From the NCBI RefSeq assembly GCF_008704555.1, contig NZ_CP023702.1, forward strand, positions 1,984,001 to 2,048,000: a stretch of DNA of 64,000 nucleotides, in the 5' to 3' direction. Made by a program: the position numbers and the translations under genes. This DNA comes from Streptomyces nitrosporeus (GTDB lineage Bacteria > Actinomycetota > Actinomycetes > Streptomycetales > Streptomycetaceae). Within the stretch, counting starts at the first letter, position 1; the number at the start of each line of letters is the position of its first letter. This document shows positions 29,797 through 39,394 of the stretch, one piece after another. The notes beneath the pieces were generated by a model. It searched no databases, had not been told where the DNA came from, and was given only the letters and a program-made list of their open reading frames with translations.

Positions 29797-29900
29797 CCAT
29801 GCCGCCGACGGTCGTCGATCGGCAGCTGGTCGACGACTTCTACTCGCTCGTCGTCTGGATGGACGCCCACCAGCAGGCCCTGCAATCCGGAGGTGAGTGA
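29679..29900 (+). CDS. Tail assembly chaperone, -1 frame extension (T-like)
   Basis: 73 residues reached only by frameshift: after S-P-R-G the useful part is RADELLALDIPDLRAQYLGL then FAHLLTMPPTVVDRQLVDDF and YSLVVWMDAHQQAL, a helical domain like other GT tails. There is no good independent start. It ends in a TGATG overlap with the tape measure gene. Confidence 0.8.
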   Translation, partial: SPRGRGRAGDGGRTRADELLALDIPDLRAQYLGLFAHLLTMPPTVVDRQLVDDFYSLVVWMDAHQQALQSGGE

Positions 29901-32900
29901 TGGCTGAGCGGTTGACGTTCGTCCTTGATGGGCGCGACGGGCTGACTCCGGTCCTGCGCCGCGCCGGTGAGAGCGCCGAGGACTTCCGGCGCCGCCTCCA
30001 GCGCGCGGCCCGAGGCGCGGACGACGACATCCGCACGTTCACCCGCGGCGCGGACGGCCGCCTCCGCGAACTGAACGGGCGCTTCATCAGCGCCGCAGCT
30101 GCCGCGCAGGTCGCCCGCGGTGCGGTGGGCAGCGTCCGGCAGAGCACCGCGGACTGGTCTACGGTCGCGGACCGGGCGTCCACGGCCGGCGGCCGGCTCG
30201 TCGCGTCGCTGATCTCGCTCGCACCGGCCGCAATCCCGGTGGCCGCGTCCCTTGCACCGCTCGCGGCCGGCGCCGGGGCGGTCGCGGTGGCGATGGGTGC
30301 GGTCGCTGCTGCGGTGGTCCCGCAGATCCTCGCGCTGACGGAGGCTGCCGAGGCGGAGAAGAAGTACACCGACGCGGTCGCCAAGTCGGGGAAGACCTCG
30401 CAGGAGGCTGTCACCGCGCAGGTGGAGTACGCGCGGGTGATGGCTGACCTGCCTCCGGCGGCTCGGGAGGCGGCGGCCAGCCTGTCGGTCCTGAAGGACG
30501 AGTACAAGGCGTGGTCGGCCAGCCTGTCCGGGGACACTCTGGCCCCGGTCGTCAAGGGGCTGTCCCTGCTCAGCGCGGCTCTGCCCGCGACGACGGGGCT
30601 GGTGCGGGGGACATCCCGCGAGTTGGACCGGATGCTCACCATCCTGGCCGGCGGTATGGCGTCTCCCGGGCTCGACGGGCTGAACCGCCGGTTCACCGAT
30701 TTCGCGACGGGCACCTTGGCCCGGGTCAACACCGCGCTCGTCAACCTGATCCGGACCTCCGATGGTGCGCGGGTGGGCGGCGGGCTGTCCGAGTTCATGG
30801 CCTACGCCCGCGCTCAGGGGCCCGTCGTCGCGGACACCCTGGGCAACATCGGGGACGCCCTGAAGAACGTCCTCGTCGGCGCGTCCGGCATCGGGGTGTC
30901 GATGCTCGACATCATCCGCGGCCTGTCGGGCATCGCGGCGGCGATCCCTCCCGAGGCCGTCAGTACTGTCCTGCAGCTGGTCGTGGCCCTCAAGCTGGCC
31001 CGGATCGCCGCGGCTGGCATGGGCGTTGGGCAGGCCGCACTGGCCGCGTTCACCGCCGAGCTTGTGGCGGTGCGCGCGGCGGCGGCTGCGGCCCCGACTC
31101 GGCTGGGTGCGGTGACGGCCGGTATCGGCGCGATGTCCCGGACCGCGAGGTTGGCAGTGGCGGGTGTGGGTCTCGGCCTGCTGGTGTTCACGCTGGAGCA
31201 GCTGTCGTCCCGGGGGAAGAATACGGCCCCCGACATCGACAAGCTCTCTGCGTCCATGGGGCGGTTCGCCGACTCCGGGAAGGTCGCAGGCGAGGCGGCC
31301 AGGGTCTTCGGTAAGGACCTGAGCAGCCTTTTGGCCTCCCTTCACATCCTCGGCGCCACCACCACCGACGACTTCTTCAAGAAGTTCAAGGACAGTCCTG
31401 TCTCGCTGAAGGACGCGAAGAAGGAAGTCGAGGCGCTCGACCAGTCCCTGGCGGGGCTGGTGGGGTCCGGGAAGGCCGACTTGGCGGCGGCTGCCCTGTC
31501 CCGGATCCGGGGGCAGATGGGTGAGGCCGGGTACGCGGCGTCTGGTCTGGAGTCCAGGCTCACCGAGTACAAGGAGGCGCTGGAGGGCGCTGCGTTCGAG
31601 CAGCAGCTGGCCGCGCAGAGCATGGGCTTGTTCGGTGCGCAGGCGCAGCAGGTGCAGGCGAAGCTGGACGCGCAGAAGGCCAGCGCGGACGGGCTGCGCC
31701 AGAGCATCCAGGCTCTGAACGACCAGCACCGTGTTGGCCTGGGCGGGATGATCGGGTTCGAGGCGGCGGTCGATGCTGCGACGGCCGCGATCAAGGGCAA
31801 CCGTGACGCCCTGTCCATGTCCGGTGGGCAGCTCAACCTCAACAGCGAGAAGGCCCGTACGGCGGCGACCGCGCTGAACGACCTCGCGGCGAAAACCGAC
31901 GAGGCGGCGGCGCAGGCCCGGCAGTCGGGTGCGTCGTGGTCGACGGTCACCGGGATCTACGCCCGGGGCCGCAGCACCTTGATTCGTACGGCTGACGCCA
32001 TGGGCCTGAACAGGGCCGAGGCGAAGGCGCTGGCGGATCAGATCCTGCGGACGCCGGACAAGACGGCGAAGCTCAAGGGCAACCTGGAGGATCTCCAGGC
32101 GAAGCTGGGGTCCGCGAAGGCCCAGCTGAAGTCGGTCCCGGACTCGCGGCGGGCCAAGGTGCTGGCCGACATCTCCGACCTGAAGAACAAGATCGCGAAT
32201 GCCGAGCGGGCCTTGGCGAACCTGCGGGACAAGTCGGTCACGATCACCACCCGGTATGTCACGGTCGGCGACTCCAGTGCGGCCCGGAAGGCGGGGTCCT
32301 ACGGGTCGACGCTGAAGTACGCGTCTGGCGGTCTGGTCGGCTACCCCGGCGGCGGCATGGTGACCGGCCCCGGCACCGGAACGTCGGACAGCATCCTGGC
32401 CCAGGTCAGCAACGGCGAGTTCGTCGTGCGGGCCAAGAGCGTCGCGAAGTACGGCGCCCGGTTCCTCGCCGCGATCAACGAGGGCCGCCTCGGCATGGCG
32501 AGCACCATGTCGGGTGCGGGCGGCAGCCTGGCCGGTGCTGGTGTGGAGGCGGGTCGTGGCCTGTCCGCTGGGCTGCGTGGTGCAACGGCTGGGGTCGATG
32601 CGTCGGCTCGGGTGATGGCGGCGGCGGTGACGGCCGGTGTCCGGGCGGAGCTGGAGATCGCGTCGCCGTCGAAGAAGATGCAGGCCCTGATGAAGGACGT
32701 CGGGAAGGGGCTGATCCTCGGTCTGACCGGGTCGAAGGAGAAGATCAAGGCCACCGCGCGGGACCTGGTCGCCGACATCTGGAAGGCGTGGGAGGGCGTC
32801 AAGACCAGCAAGGACAGCAAGCTGGTCGCGCTGGTCACGAAGGACACGAAGAAGCTCCAGGCGCTGGCCACCGCGCGGGACAAGATCGCGGCTCGGATCG

Positions 32901-33688
32901 ACGCGGCGAACAAGTACCGGGCGGAGCTGACGTCCAACGCGAAGTCCGCAGCCGGGCTCAGCAACCTGGGTCTGGCAGATGAAGAAGTGACCGCGGGCAG
33001 CATTCAGGCCGGGTTGCAGCAGAAGCTCAACAAGATCAACCAGTTCGCCCGGTACATCAAGACGTTGGCCAAGCGGGGTCTCAGCAAGTCCTTGCTCCAG
33101 CAGGTGCTGAACATGGGGCCGGACCAGGGGTACGCCTACGCGTCCGCTCTGGCCGGGATGGGGACCTCCGCCCTCAAGGCCATCAACACCACGCAGGGCC
33201 ACCTCGACAAGGCGGCAAATACGCTGGGTGGCCTGGGTGCGGATGTGATGTACGACAGCGGGAAGAACGCCGGGAAGGGGTACTTGAAGGGGCTGGACTC
33301 CCAGCAGGACGCCATCGAGAAGCAGATGGTGAAGATCGCCAAGGCGATGGACAAGGCGATCCGCAAGGCCCTCGGAATCAAGAGCCCGTCCACCGTGGCA
33401 GCGGTGTCCGGTGGCTACTTCACCGAGGGCATCGCCAAGGGCGCTGTCGACCAGCTGCCGGTTCTGGACCGGGCGATGGGCGCGGTCGCCGGGCGGATGT
33501 CCGGCATGCGGCCGGTCATCGGCCGGCCTGCGGTCGCCGGGGCCGGGGTGGGCGGGGTCGTCTACAACATCAACGTCGTCGTGCATGAGGCGATGGACCC
33601 GGTGGCGGTGGGCCGGGAGATGCAGCGGGTCCTGGTGCGGTACGGCCGTGCGCAGGGTGCGACGGTCAGCCTGAACGTGGGGAGGTAG
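29900..33688 (+). CDS. Tape measure protein
   Basis: About 1262 residues, setting a tail length near 190 nm if 1.5 Angstrom per residue applies. Begins AERLTFVLDGRDGLTPVLRR. Long helical stretches, Ala-rich hydrophobic segments (SLAPAAIPVAASLAPLAAGA; AAAVVPQILALTEAAEAEKK; ARLAVAGVGLGLLVFTLEQL) that could insert in the membrane, a beta/Gly region near 790 (GSTLKYASGGLVGYPGGGMV to GTGTSDSILAQVSNGEFVVR) common to actinophage tape measures, and a final VVYNINVVVHEAMDPVAVGR. A GTG directly before the ATG is an alternative start. Confidence 0.92.
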   Translation: MAERLTFVLDGRDGLTPVLRRAGESAEDFRRRLQRAARGADDDIRTFTRGADGRLRELNGRFISAAAAAQVARGAVGSVRQSTADWSTVADRASTAGGRLVASLISLAPAAIPVAASLAPLAAGAGAVAVAMGAVAAAVVPQILALTEAAEAEKKYTDAVAKSGKTSQEAVTAQVEYARVMADLPPAAREAAASLSVLKDEYKAWSASLSGDTLAPVVKGLSLLSAALPATTGLVRGTSRELDRMLTILAGGMASPGLDGLNRRFTDFATGTLARVNTALVNLIRTSDGARVGGGLSEFMAYARAQGPVVADTLGNIGDALKNVLVGASGIGVSMLDIIRGLSGIAAAIPPEAVSTVLQLVVALKLARIAAAGMGVGQAALAAFTAELVAVRAAAAAAPTRLGAVTAGIGAMSRTARLAVAGVGLGLLVFTLEQLSSRGKNTAPDIDKLSASMGRFADSGKVAGEAARVFGKDLSSLLASLHILGATTTDDFFKKFKDSPVSLKDAKKEVEALDQSLAGLVGSGKADLAAAALSRIRGQMGEAGYAASGLESRLTEYKEALEGAAFEQQLAAQSMGLFGAQAQQVQAKLDAQKASADGLRQSIQALNDQHRVGLGGMIGFEAAVDAATAAIKGNRDALSMSGGQLNLNSEKARTAATALNDLAAKTDEAAAQARQSGASWSTVTGIYARGRSTLIRTADAMGLNRAEAKALADQILRTPDKTAKLKGNLEDLQAKLGSAKAQLKSVPDSRRAKVLADISDLKNKIANAERALANLRDKSVTITTRYVTVGDSSAARKAGSYGSTLKYASGGLVGYPGGGMVTGPGTGTSDSILAQVSNGEFVVRAKSVAKYGARFLAAINEGRLGMASTMSGAGGSLAGAGVEAGRGLSAGLRGATAGVDASARVMAAAVTAGVRAELEIASPSKKMQALMKDVGKGLILGLTGSKEKIKATARDLVADIWKAWEGVKTSKDSKLVALVTKDTKKLQALATARDKIAARIDAANKYRAELTSNAKSAAGLSNLGLADEEVTAGSIQAGLQQKLNKINQFARYIKTLAKRGLSKSLLQQVLNMGPDQGYAYASALAGMGTSALKAINTTQGHLDKAANTLGGLGADVMYDSGKNAGKGYLKGLDSQQDAIEKQMVKIAKAMDKAIRKALGIKSPSTVAAVSGGYFTEGIAKGAVDQLPVLDRAMGAVAGRMSGMRPVIGRPAVAGAGVGGVVYNINVVVHEAMDPVAVGREMQRVLVRYGRAQGATVSLNVGR

Positions 33689-33691
33689 CCG

Positions 33692-36127
33692 GTGGCAATC
33701 CTGGTGGAAATGGGGTGGGGTGGGCTGGTCCAGTACCCGTGGACGATCACGTGGACGGACATCACCCCCCGCGTCGACATGGTGCAGGGGGTGACCATCA
33801 CCCGGGGTGCGTCGGACGAGCTGTCCGAGACACAGCCCGGGACGGCCACCCTCACCCTGGACAACCAGGACGGGGCGCTCACCCCGGGTAACCCGGACTC
33901 GCCGTTCTTCCCGTTCGTGCGGCGCAACGCACCGATCCGGGTCTCCGCCGTGCACTACCCGACCCGGACCGGGAGCGGCCCGTACCCGCTGTCGATGCTG
34001 GGCGACGATTTCGACGCGCCCGCCCTGAGCAGCCTGTGGGCCAACGCGTACGGCGGCGCGGGCGCGGCGGGTGGCCGGGCCCGGATCCCGGTCACCCCCG
34101 GGGCCGGAGCCGGTCTACAGTCGGTCCGGGAGTGGACCCTCCCCGGCTCCGCTGTCGGCGTGCGCCTGGCCACCCTGCCCGCGGTCAACGGGTCGTCGTC
34201 GGTGCGGGTCAACCTGCTGCTGGACAGCCAGACCGCGGGGACCCGACTGGGTTTTCAGTACAACGCGGTCGCCGGAACTCTCCGGTGTATCAGCGAGGTG
34301 GGCTTCTCTGACGCCGCGTCGGTGGACCTGCCGTACTCAGGCATCGATCATCTGTGGGTCCGGATCCGGGAGACCTCGGGGGTCGTGTACTGGGAGACGT
34401 CCGGGGACGGGTGGGACTGGACGGTTCGCCGCACCATGGCCACCCCGACGTGGGCTGTGTCCAACGTCCTGATGCTGTCGTTCACGGCCGCCCGTACGGG
34501 TGGTACCGGGGACTACGTGGAGTGGGACTACCTCGGCGCGGTGATCCGGCCCCGCTTCTACGGCACGGTCAACGAGTGGCCGGTGGCCTGGGAGGGCTTG
34601 GCCAGTTCGGTGGCCATCTCGGCGACCGACCTGTTCAAGCGCCTCAACCGCCTGCCGCCGCTGCGGTCGTGCCTCACCGAGGAGATCGTGGCGACGGGGC
34701 CGCTCGCCTACTATCCGCTCACCGAGCCCACCGGCAGCACGTCAGCCGGTGACCTGTCCGGCACCACGGCCGGGCCGCTGTCCGTCGTGCAGTTGAGCAG
34801 CGGTGGCACTCTCGATCTCGGGGCCGCCCCGGGGCCGGCCGCCGCTTCCGAGGTGCTGCCGCTGTTCACTCCCGTGTCCGCGACGGTCGGGAAGTACCTG
34901 GCCTCGGACCTGGGCCAGCAGTTTCAGTCCGCGTCGGGCGCCGGGTGGAACATGATGGAGTGCTGGTTCCAGACCACCACCCCTGGCCGGGTGATCTTCG
35001 GGCTGTCGTCCGCCACCACCATCTACCAGCTGGTGTGGTCGCTGAGCGCCACCGGGGCCTTGCAGGTGGAGTCGTCGTACGACGGGTTCCTCAGCAGCCC
35101 CATCGTCTACTCCACCGGCAACCTGGCCGACGGGCAGTGGCACCACCTGGCGTACGACGAGGTGCTGCGTCAGGTGTGGATCGACGGGGCCCCGCTCTCT
35201 GGCGACCACCCGTGGATCGTGGTGGAGCTGCGGAAGCTGACGGTCGGAGCCTACGCATCTGGCCGCCTCTGGGCCGGGAGCATCGGGCATCTGGCCCTGT
35301 ATACGGTGCAGCCCAGCGCCCCGATCGGGGCGGTCCTCGCCACCCACTACGAGGCCGGGATGACCGCGTACTCCGGGGAGACAGCGGATCTGCGGGTGGC
35401 GCGTCTCGCTCGGTACGCGGGCGTCACCTCCGTGACCGTCCTCGGCGCCCTGCATGATCCGGTGGCCGGGCAGGGTGAGGCCGGCGGGACGGTGGTGTCC
35501 CGGCTCCGGGAGGTCGAAGCCACCGAGAGTGGCAGGCTCTACGCCGAGCGGGACTACTTCGGCCTGGCGTACCAGAGCCGGGATCTGCGCTACAACCCCG
35601 ACAGCGGGGACGAGGCGTTCGCGATCTCGTATGCCGACCTGGAGCCGGGGGTGCAGCTGGCCGACGACGACCAGAAACTCACGAACTCCGTAGAGGCGTC
35701 CCGGCCCGGCGGGGCGACACAGCGGGTCGTGGCCCGCAGCAGCATCCTCGCGTACGGGCTGTACGAGAAGCAGCTCACCCTCTTGAAGACGTCGGACAAC
35801 AGCGTGGTGGACGCTGCGTCCTGGATTGTGTCCAGGTACGCGGACCCGGAGCCGGAGCTGCGAGAGGTACCGATCGAGGCGCACACGATGCCGGAGTACC
35901 TCGACATCCTCGACGCCGACATCAGCTCGTACTTCACCGTGTACGACCTGCCAGAGCAGGCCACCGCCGCAGACCTCCGGGTCACGGTCGAGGGCTACAC
36001 CGAGACCCTCCGCGAGCGCAGCCACGTCATCCAGTTCCGCACCAGTGCATCATCCACCGACTCCGTCTGGGTCATCGGTGACCCCGTCTACGGAATCCTC
36101 GGCGGCACCTCCCGACTCGCCTACTGA
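33692..36127 (+). CDS. Large tail protein with central LamG-like domain
   Basis: 811 residues. Start (GGLVQYPWTITWTDITPRVD, then TATLTLDNQDGALTPGNPDS) is of distal-tail type. Around 110-290 a jelly-roll-like segment (DDFDAPALSSLWANAYGGAG; WVRIRETSGVVYWETSGDGW), around 340-560 a concanavalin/LamG fold (LAYYPLTEPTGSTSAGDLSG; WNMMECWFQTTTPGRVIFGL; DGQWHHLAYDEVLRQVWIDG; GSIGHLALYT), and a C-terminal tail-associated region (RLREVEATESGRLYAERDYF). The two sugar-binding-like folds suggest cell-wall contact. GTG with GGGGAGG. The likely distal tail or baseplate hub. Confidence 0.8.
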   Translation: MAILVEMGWGGLVQYPWTITWTDITPRVDMVQGVTITRGASDELSETQPGTATLTLDNQDGALTPGNPDSPFFPFVRRNAPIRVSAVHYPTRTGSGPYPLSMLGDDFDAPALSSLWANAYGGAGAAGGRARIPVTPGAGAGLQSVREWTLPGSAVGVRLATLPAVNGSSSVRVNLLLDSQTAGTRLGFQYNAVAGTLRCISEVGFSDAASVDLPYSGIDHLWVRIRETSGVVYWETSGDGWDWTVRRTMATPTWAVSNVLMLSFTAARTGGTGDYVEWDYLGAVIRPRFYGTVNEWPVAWEGLASSVAISATDLFKRLNRLPPLRSCLTEEIVATGPLAYYPLTEPTGSTSAGDLSGTTAGPLSVVQLSSGGTLDLGAAPGPAAASEVLPLFTPVSATVGKYLASDLGQQFQSASGAGWNMMECWFQTTTPGRVIFGLSSATTIYQLVWSLSATGALQVESSYDGFLSSPIVYSTGNLADGQWHHLAYDEVLRQVWIDGAPLSGDHPWIVVELRKLTVGAYASGRLWAGSIGHLALYTVQPSAPIGAVLATHYEAGMTAYSGETADLRVARLARYAGVTSVTVLGALHDPVAGQGEAGGTVVSRLREVEATESGRLYAERDYFGLAYQSRDLRYNPDSGDEAFAISYADLEPGVQLADDDQKLTNSVEASRPGGATQRVVARSSILAYGLYEKQLTLLKTSDNSVVDAASWIVSRYADPEPELREVPIEAHTMPEYLDILDADISSYFTVYDLPEQATAADLRVTVEGYTETLRERSHVIQFRTSASSTDSVWVIGDPVYGILGGTSRLAY

Positions 36128-36138
36128 AAGGGCACCTC

Positions 36139-36621
36139 ATGGCGTCATCTGCCTTGCCTGCCGACGCGATCGTCCAGGCCGAAACGTACTACCTGCCCCC
36201 GCCGCCCCGGCGCGGTCAGCCCGCACAGGACTGGTCGCAGGTTCCCGGGGCCGAGCTGATCTACCGGTGGGCGGAGTACCGCCTGTCACGCCGGGTGCCC
36301 GTGCCCACCGAGACGGTTCCCGACCACCCCGGGCTGTACGCGCGGATCGACGACGGGCGCTGGCTCGCCGAGTGCGACGCCTGCCGGGCCGCATGGATCG
36401 TGTCCGTCCGCGACCCCCGGTTCGGGTGCGTGGAGTGCAAGCGGGACTGGGTGCCACTGATCGTGCCCGAGGACATCGGGGCCGCCGAGCAGGCGGCCCT
36501 CGCTCTCGGGGTGTCCCGGTTCTGGTGGCATCCGGACGACCCCCGCAACCCGAACCGTCCGGAGCCGGAGCCGGACCCGGAAGTGCCGGCCGACCCTGAC
36601 CCGGAGGTGCCGCAGCCGTGA
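36139..36621 (+). CDS. Minor tail-region protein with zinc ribbon
   Basis: 160 residues: EAETYYLPPPPRRGQ-type amino end, then WLAECDACRAAWIVSVRDPR and FGCVECKRDWVPLIVP, four cysteines in a zinc ribbon. The end is Pro/Glu/Asp repeats. Similar proteins are found downstream of the tail tip genes in Streptomyces siphoviruses. GTGA overlap with the next gene. Confidence 0.6.
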   Translation: MASSALPADAIVQAETYYLPPPPRRGQPAQDWSQVPGAELIYRWAEYRLSRRVPVPTETVPDHPGLYARIDDGRWLAECDACRAAWIVSVRDPRFGCVECKRDWVPLIVPEDIGAAEQAALALGVSRFWWHPDDPRNPNRPEPEPDPEVPADPDPEVPQP

Positions 36622-37112
36622 CGACCACCCCCCGCACCTGGGCGTCCGGGGAAACCCCGACCGGTGCCACGTTCAACGCTGAAATCCGCGACCAGTGGAA
36701 CAGCGTGCTGGACGCGTGGACGGCATACACCCCGGCATGGACCGGCGCCACGTCGAACCCCGTCTACGGCAACGCGGTCGTGACGGGCCGGTACATGAAG
36801 GTCGGCCGGACCTGCCACGTCCGAATCGACATCAGCATGGGCTCCACCACCACCTACGGATCCGGCGGGTGGGCGCTCAGCCTGCCGTTCACGTCCGCGG
36901 CCACAGGTTCGCAGGTGGGTGACGCCCACGTGCTGATGTCCGCGCGGATCGCCGGCCACATCAACGTGGGCGGCGGTGCGACCGTCGGGCAGATCTTCTT
37001 CCCGACGTCGGGGAGCCCTCACACCCTGTCGTGGGCGTCGGCCACGGTGCCGGTGACCTGGGCGGCCGGGGCCCGCCTCACGATCGCGCTGACGTACGAG
37101 ACCGCCACCTGA
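36618..37112 (+). CDS. Minor tail protein, candidate receptor-binding
   Basis: 164 residues. RTWASGETPTGATFNAEIRD then QWNSVLDAWTAYTPAWTGAT is a recurring start of actinophage tail-fibre-end proteins: a short helix followed by all-beta repeats (GNAVVTGRYMKVGRTCHVRI; WALSLPFTSAATGSQVGDAH). Last structural gene before lysis, so the host-recognition tip is plausible. Confidence 0.65.
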   Translation: MTTTPRTWASGETPTGATFNAEIRDQWNSVLDAWTAYTPAWTGATSNPVYGNAVVTGRYMKVGRTCHVRIDISMGSTTTYGSGGWALSLPFTSAATGSQVGDAHVLMSARIAGHINVGGGATVGQIFFPTSGSPHTLSWASATVPVTWAAGARLTIALTYETAT

Positions 37113-37175
37113 CCCACCCGCACACCGCCCGCTCCGCGCCGCCCGGCCGGGGCTTCTGCATGTCTGGAGGACCGT

Positions 37176-38036
37176 ATGGCCTGGTATCCGAGGGCCAAAA
37201 AGTACGAGCTGCAACCGGAGTCGGACAGCCAGCCCGCGATCAGGCCGACGCAGTTCATCGTCCACTCGATCATCGCCCCGTGGACCGCGAAGCGGGTCTA
37301 CGAGTACTGGCGGGACAGCACGAATCTGGAGTCCCACTTCGCCCTCGGGTACGAGGGCGATCTCGGGCAGTTCATCGGGACGGAGACCCGGGCCGACGCG
37401 AACGCGGGGGCAAACCGGCGGCCGGACGGCTCGGGTGCGGTGAGTATCGAGACCGCATCGAACCTCCAGGGCTCGGACCCGTGGACGGATGCCCAGGTGG
37501 AGGAGCTGATCCGGCTCGGGGTGTGGCTGCACCAGATGCACGGCATCCCGCTGCGGATCTGCCGCACGCACAGCGACCCGGGGATGGGCTGGCACTCGAT
37601 GTTCCCCCAGTGGTCGACGTCGGGCACCGCGTGCCCGGGCAAGGCCCGCATCAAGCAGTTCCGCGAGGTGGTGTTTCCGGGGATCGTCGCCCGCGCCACC
37701 GGCAAGACCCCCGCGCCCACCACCCCACCGAAGGAGACCACCGCCGTGCCGCTGAGCACCGACGACGTCAAGAAGATCTGGACCACCGACGGCATCCTGC
37801 CGTCGCCGTCCACGGCCGCGAAGGGCAACACCCACTGGACCGCGGACAGCTACGTTCGCGACATCCACGCCCGAGTCCGAGCTCTGCAGGGCTCGCTGGA
37901 CGCCACCACCGCGACGGTGCGGACACTGGCCGAGGCGCTCGCCACCCGCAACACCGCGGTCGACGTGGACGCGCTGATCGCCCGAATCGAGACCCGCCTG
38001 GAAGACGTCCGCGTGCGCCTGGAAATGGAGAACTGA
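37176..38036 (+). CDS. Endolysin: N-acetylmuramoyl-L-alanine amidase
   Basis: 286 residues. PGRP/amidase_2 domain at about 20-175: QFIVHSI (zinc His30), LESHFALGYEGDLGQFI, ADANAGANRRPDGSGAVSIE, and CRTHSDPGMGWHSMFPQWST then TACPGKARI, with later His and Cys ligands. After a Pro/Thr linker comes VPLSTDDVKKIWTTDGILPS and a coiled helix (VRDIHARVRALQGSLDATTA), which I recall as the C-terminal module of Streptomyces phage amidases. No signal peptide, so export needs the holin. GTCTGGAGG precedes the ATG. Confidence 0.9.
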   Translation: MAWYPRAKKYELQPESDSQPAIRPTQFIVHSIIAPWTAKRVYEYWRDSTNLESHFALGYEGDLGQFIGTETRADANAGANRRPDGSGAVSIETASNLQGSDPWTDAQVEELIRLGVWLHQMHGIPLRICRTHSDPGMGWHSMFPQWSTSGTACPGKARIKQFREVVFPGIVARATGKTPAPTTPPKETTAVPLSTDDVKKIWTTDGILPSPSTAAKGNTHWTADSYVRDIHARVRALQGSLDATTATVRTLAEALATRNTAVDVDALIARIETRLEDVRVRLEMEN

Positions 38037-38038
38037 CC

Positions 38039-38296
38039 GTGACCGATCCCCTGCTCCCGTCCACCGAGACCGTCATCAAGGGCGCCCGCACCTACGCCCG
38101 CGACCTGGCCGAGCGCGTCATCGCGACGTTCCTGCAGGCGTTCGTCGGCGGGCTGGTGCTGACCACGCCGTTCGACATCGGCATGTGGCAGGCCGCCGCC
38201 GTCGGTGGGGTCGGTGCCGCGCTGTCCCTGGTGAAGGGTCTCGTCGCCCGGTGGCGGGCCGTCACCCACTCCGCGTCCCTGGCCCGGGGCGTCTGA
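38039..38296 (+). CDS. Holin
   Basis: 85 residues. TYARDLAERVIATFLQAFVG is an amphipathic start, GGLVLTTPFDIGMWQAAAVG and GVGAALSLVKGLVAR are two membrane helices, and a basic tail follows. Matches the r1t-type holin of actinophages (T-F-x-Q-A-F, A-x-x-x-G). Directly after the amidase. Confidence 0.8.
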   Translation: MTDPLLPSTETVIKGARTYARDLAERVIATFLQAFVGGLVLTTPFDIGMWQAAAVGGVGAALSLVKGLVARWRAVTHSASLARGV

Positions 38297-38322
38297 ACCA
38301 CCTCGTACCAGGAGGAACGCAC

Positions 38323-38664
38323 GTGGACGCTGCGACGCTCGCCGCCGTCGGGACCATCGTCGTCGGGCTCGCAGCGGCCGCGGCTGCTCTGATCGGACAA
38401 CGCACCAACGCGAGGGCTACCCACCAGGGTGCGGTCATGACCGGGTACGGCGGCCTGGTCGACAACCTCCAGGAGGAGCGCGACGCCCTCCGCCGCGAGC
38501 GGGACGAGCTGCGCGCCGAACTCACCGCCGCTTACGCCGAGCTGGCCAACGAGCGTGCTGAGAGGGCCGACCGGGCCGCACTCCAGGCGCAGATCGCCCG
38601 GCTGGAGACCGAAATCGCCGACCGCGACCGACAGATCGCTGACCTACGGAGGACCACCCCGTGA
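38323..38664 (+). CDS. Membrane-anchored coiled-coil protein of the lysis cassette
   Basis: 113 residues: one N-terminal membrane helix ([20 protein letters not shown]) and a long coiled coil ([20 protein letters not shown] to [20 protein letters not shown]). GTG with GGAGGAA. Type and position suggest a second holin-like or envelope-spanning lysis accessory. GTGA overlap with the next. Confidence 0.65.
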   Translation: MDAATLAAVGTIVVGLAAAAAALIGQRTNARATHQGAVMTGYGGLVDNLQEERDALRRERDELRAELTAAYAELANERAERADRAALQAQIARLETEIADRDRQIADLRRTTP

Positions 38665-39335
38665 CCCGCCACCGCCCCGAAGGGATTCTGGCCCGCCGCT
38701 GGCGGTCGCTTGCCGTCGCCGCCGTCCTCGCTGTGCTGTCCGGTGCGATCGTCCTGGTCTGGCTGCGCATTGACGCCGAAGCGCAGCGCACCGCGAACGT
38801 CGCAGCCGAGGCGGACCGGCGCGGCGATGCAGTGTCAACGCTGGCGACGGACGTGCGGACGCTCCGCGCGCAGATTACGGCGGAGGGCGGGACGCCGGCG
38901 GCCCCGGACCCGGCGGCCGCGGTGGATGACCTCCGGGACCGGGCGGCGGTGCCGGTGCCGGTTCCGGGGCCGGCTGGCCCGTCCGGCCCGGCGGGGCCGC
39001 GCGGGGAGCAGGGGGTACCGGGGCGGTCGGTGCCCCCGGTACCCGGTACGGACGGGGTGGACGGGGCCGCGGGGGTGGCGGGTCCTGCTGGCCCACCTGG
39101 TCCAGCTGGCCCGGCTGGTCCTCCGGGCCCGGAGGGTGTGGCTGGGCCGGCGGGGCCGCCCGGTGCGGATGGCCGGGACGGTGCGGCCGGCCCGGCCTGC
39201 CCTGACGGGTACAGCCTTCAGCCGCCGCCCGGGGATCCGGACGCGCTGGTGTGCCGGCGGACGGGCGCCCCGGAGGAGCCACCGCCGACGACTGCCCCGC
39301 AGGTGGCTGCGCTGCTGGAGCGCCGCCGCCCGTGA
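38661..39335 (+). CDS. Membrane-anchored collagen-like protein
   Basis: 224 residues. Membrane helix at 16-35 ([20 protein letters not shown]), coiled coil to about 80, then about 25 Gly-X-Y triplets rich in Pro ([40 protein letters not shown]), and a Cys-containing cap ([20 protein letters not shown]). Collagen-like repeats in phages usually form fibre trimers; a membrane-anchored version at the end of the lysis cassette is less usual. Last gene of the late operon. Confidence 0.7.
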   Translation: MTRHRPEGILARRWRSLAVAAVLAVLSGAIVLVWLRIDAEAQRTANVAAEADRRGDAVSTLATDVRTLRAQITAEGGTPAAPDPAAAVDDLRDRAAVPVPVPGPAGPSGPAGPRGEQGVPGRSVPPVPGTDGVDGAAGVAGPAGPPGPAGPAGPPGPEGVAGPAGPPGADGRDGAAGPACPDGYSLQPPPGDPDALVCRRTGAPEEPPPTTAPQVAALLERRRP

Positions 39336-39343
39336 ACGTGTAC

Positions 39344-39382
39344 GCCCCCTGCCTGGCCATGCGCCGGGCAGGGGGCTCTTTG
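39344..39382 (+). terminator. Terminator of the late operon
   Basis: GCCCCCTGCC (39344-39353) pairs perfectly with GGCAGGGGGC (39367-39376), followed by TCTTTGT. Lies between convergent genes. Confidence 0.8.
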
Positions 39383-39394
39383 TCGTACCTGGGC

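Noticed and set aside
29840..33955. 1371-codon open frame on the minus strand
   Set aside because: Entirely antisense to the tape measure gene, with His/Arg/Gly-rich composition and no domain. High GC makes such mirror frames common.
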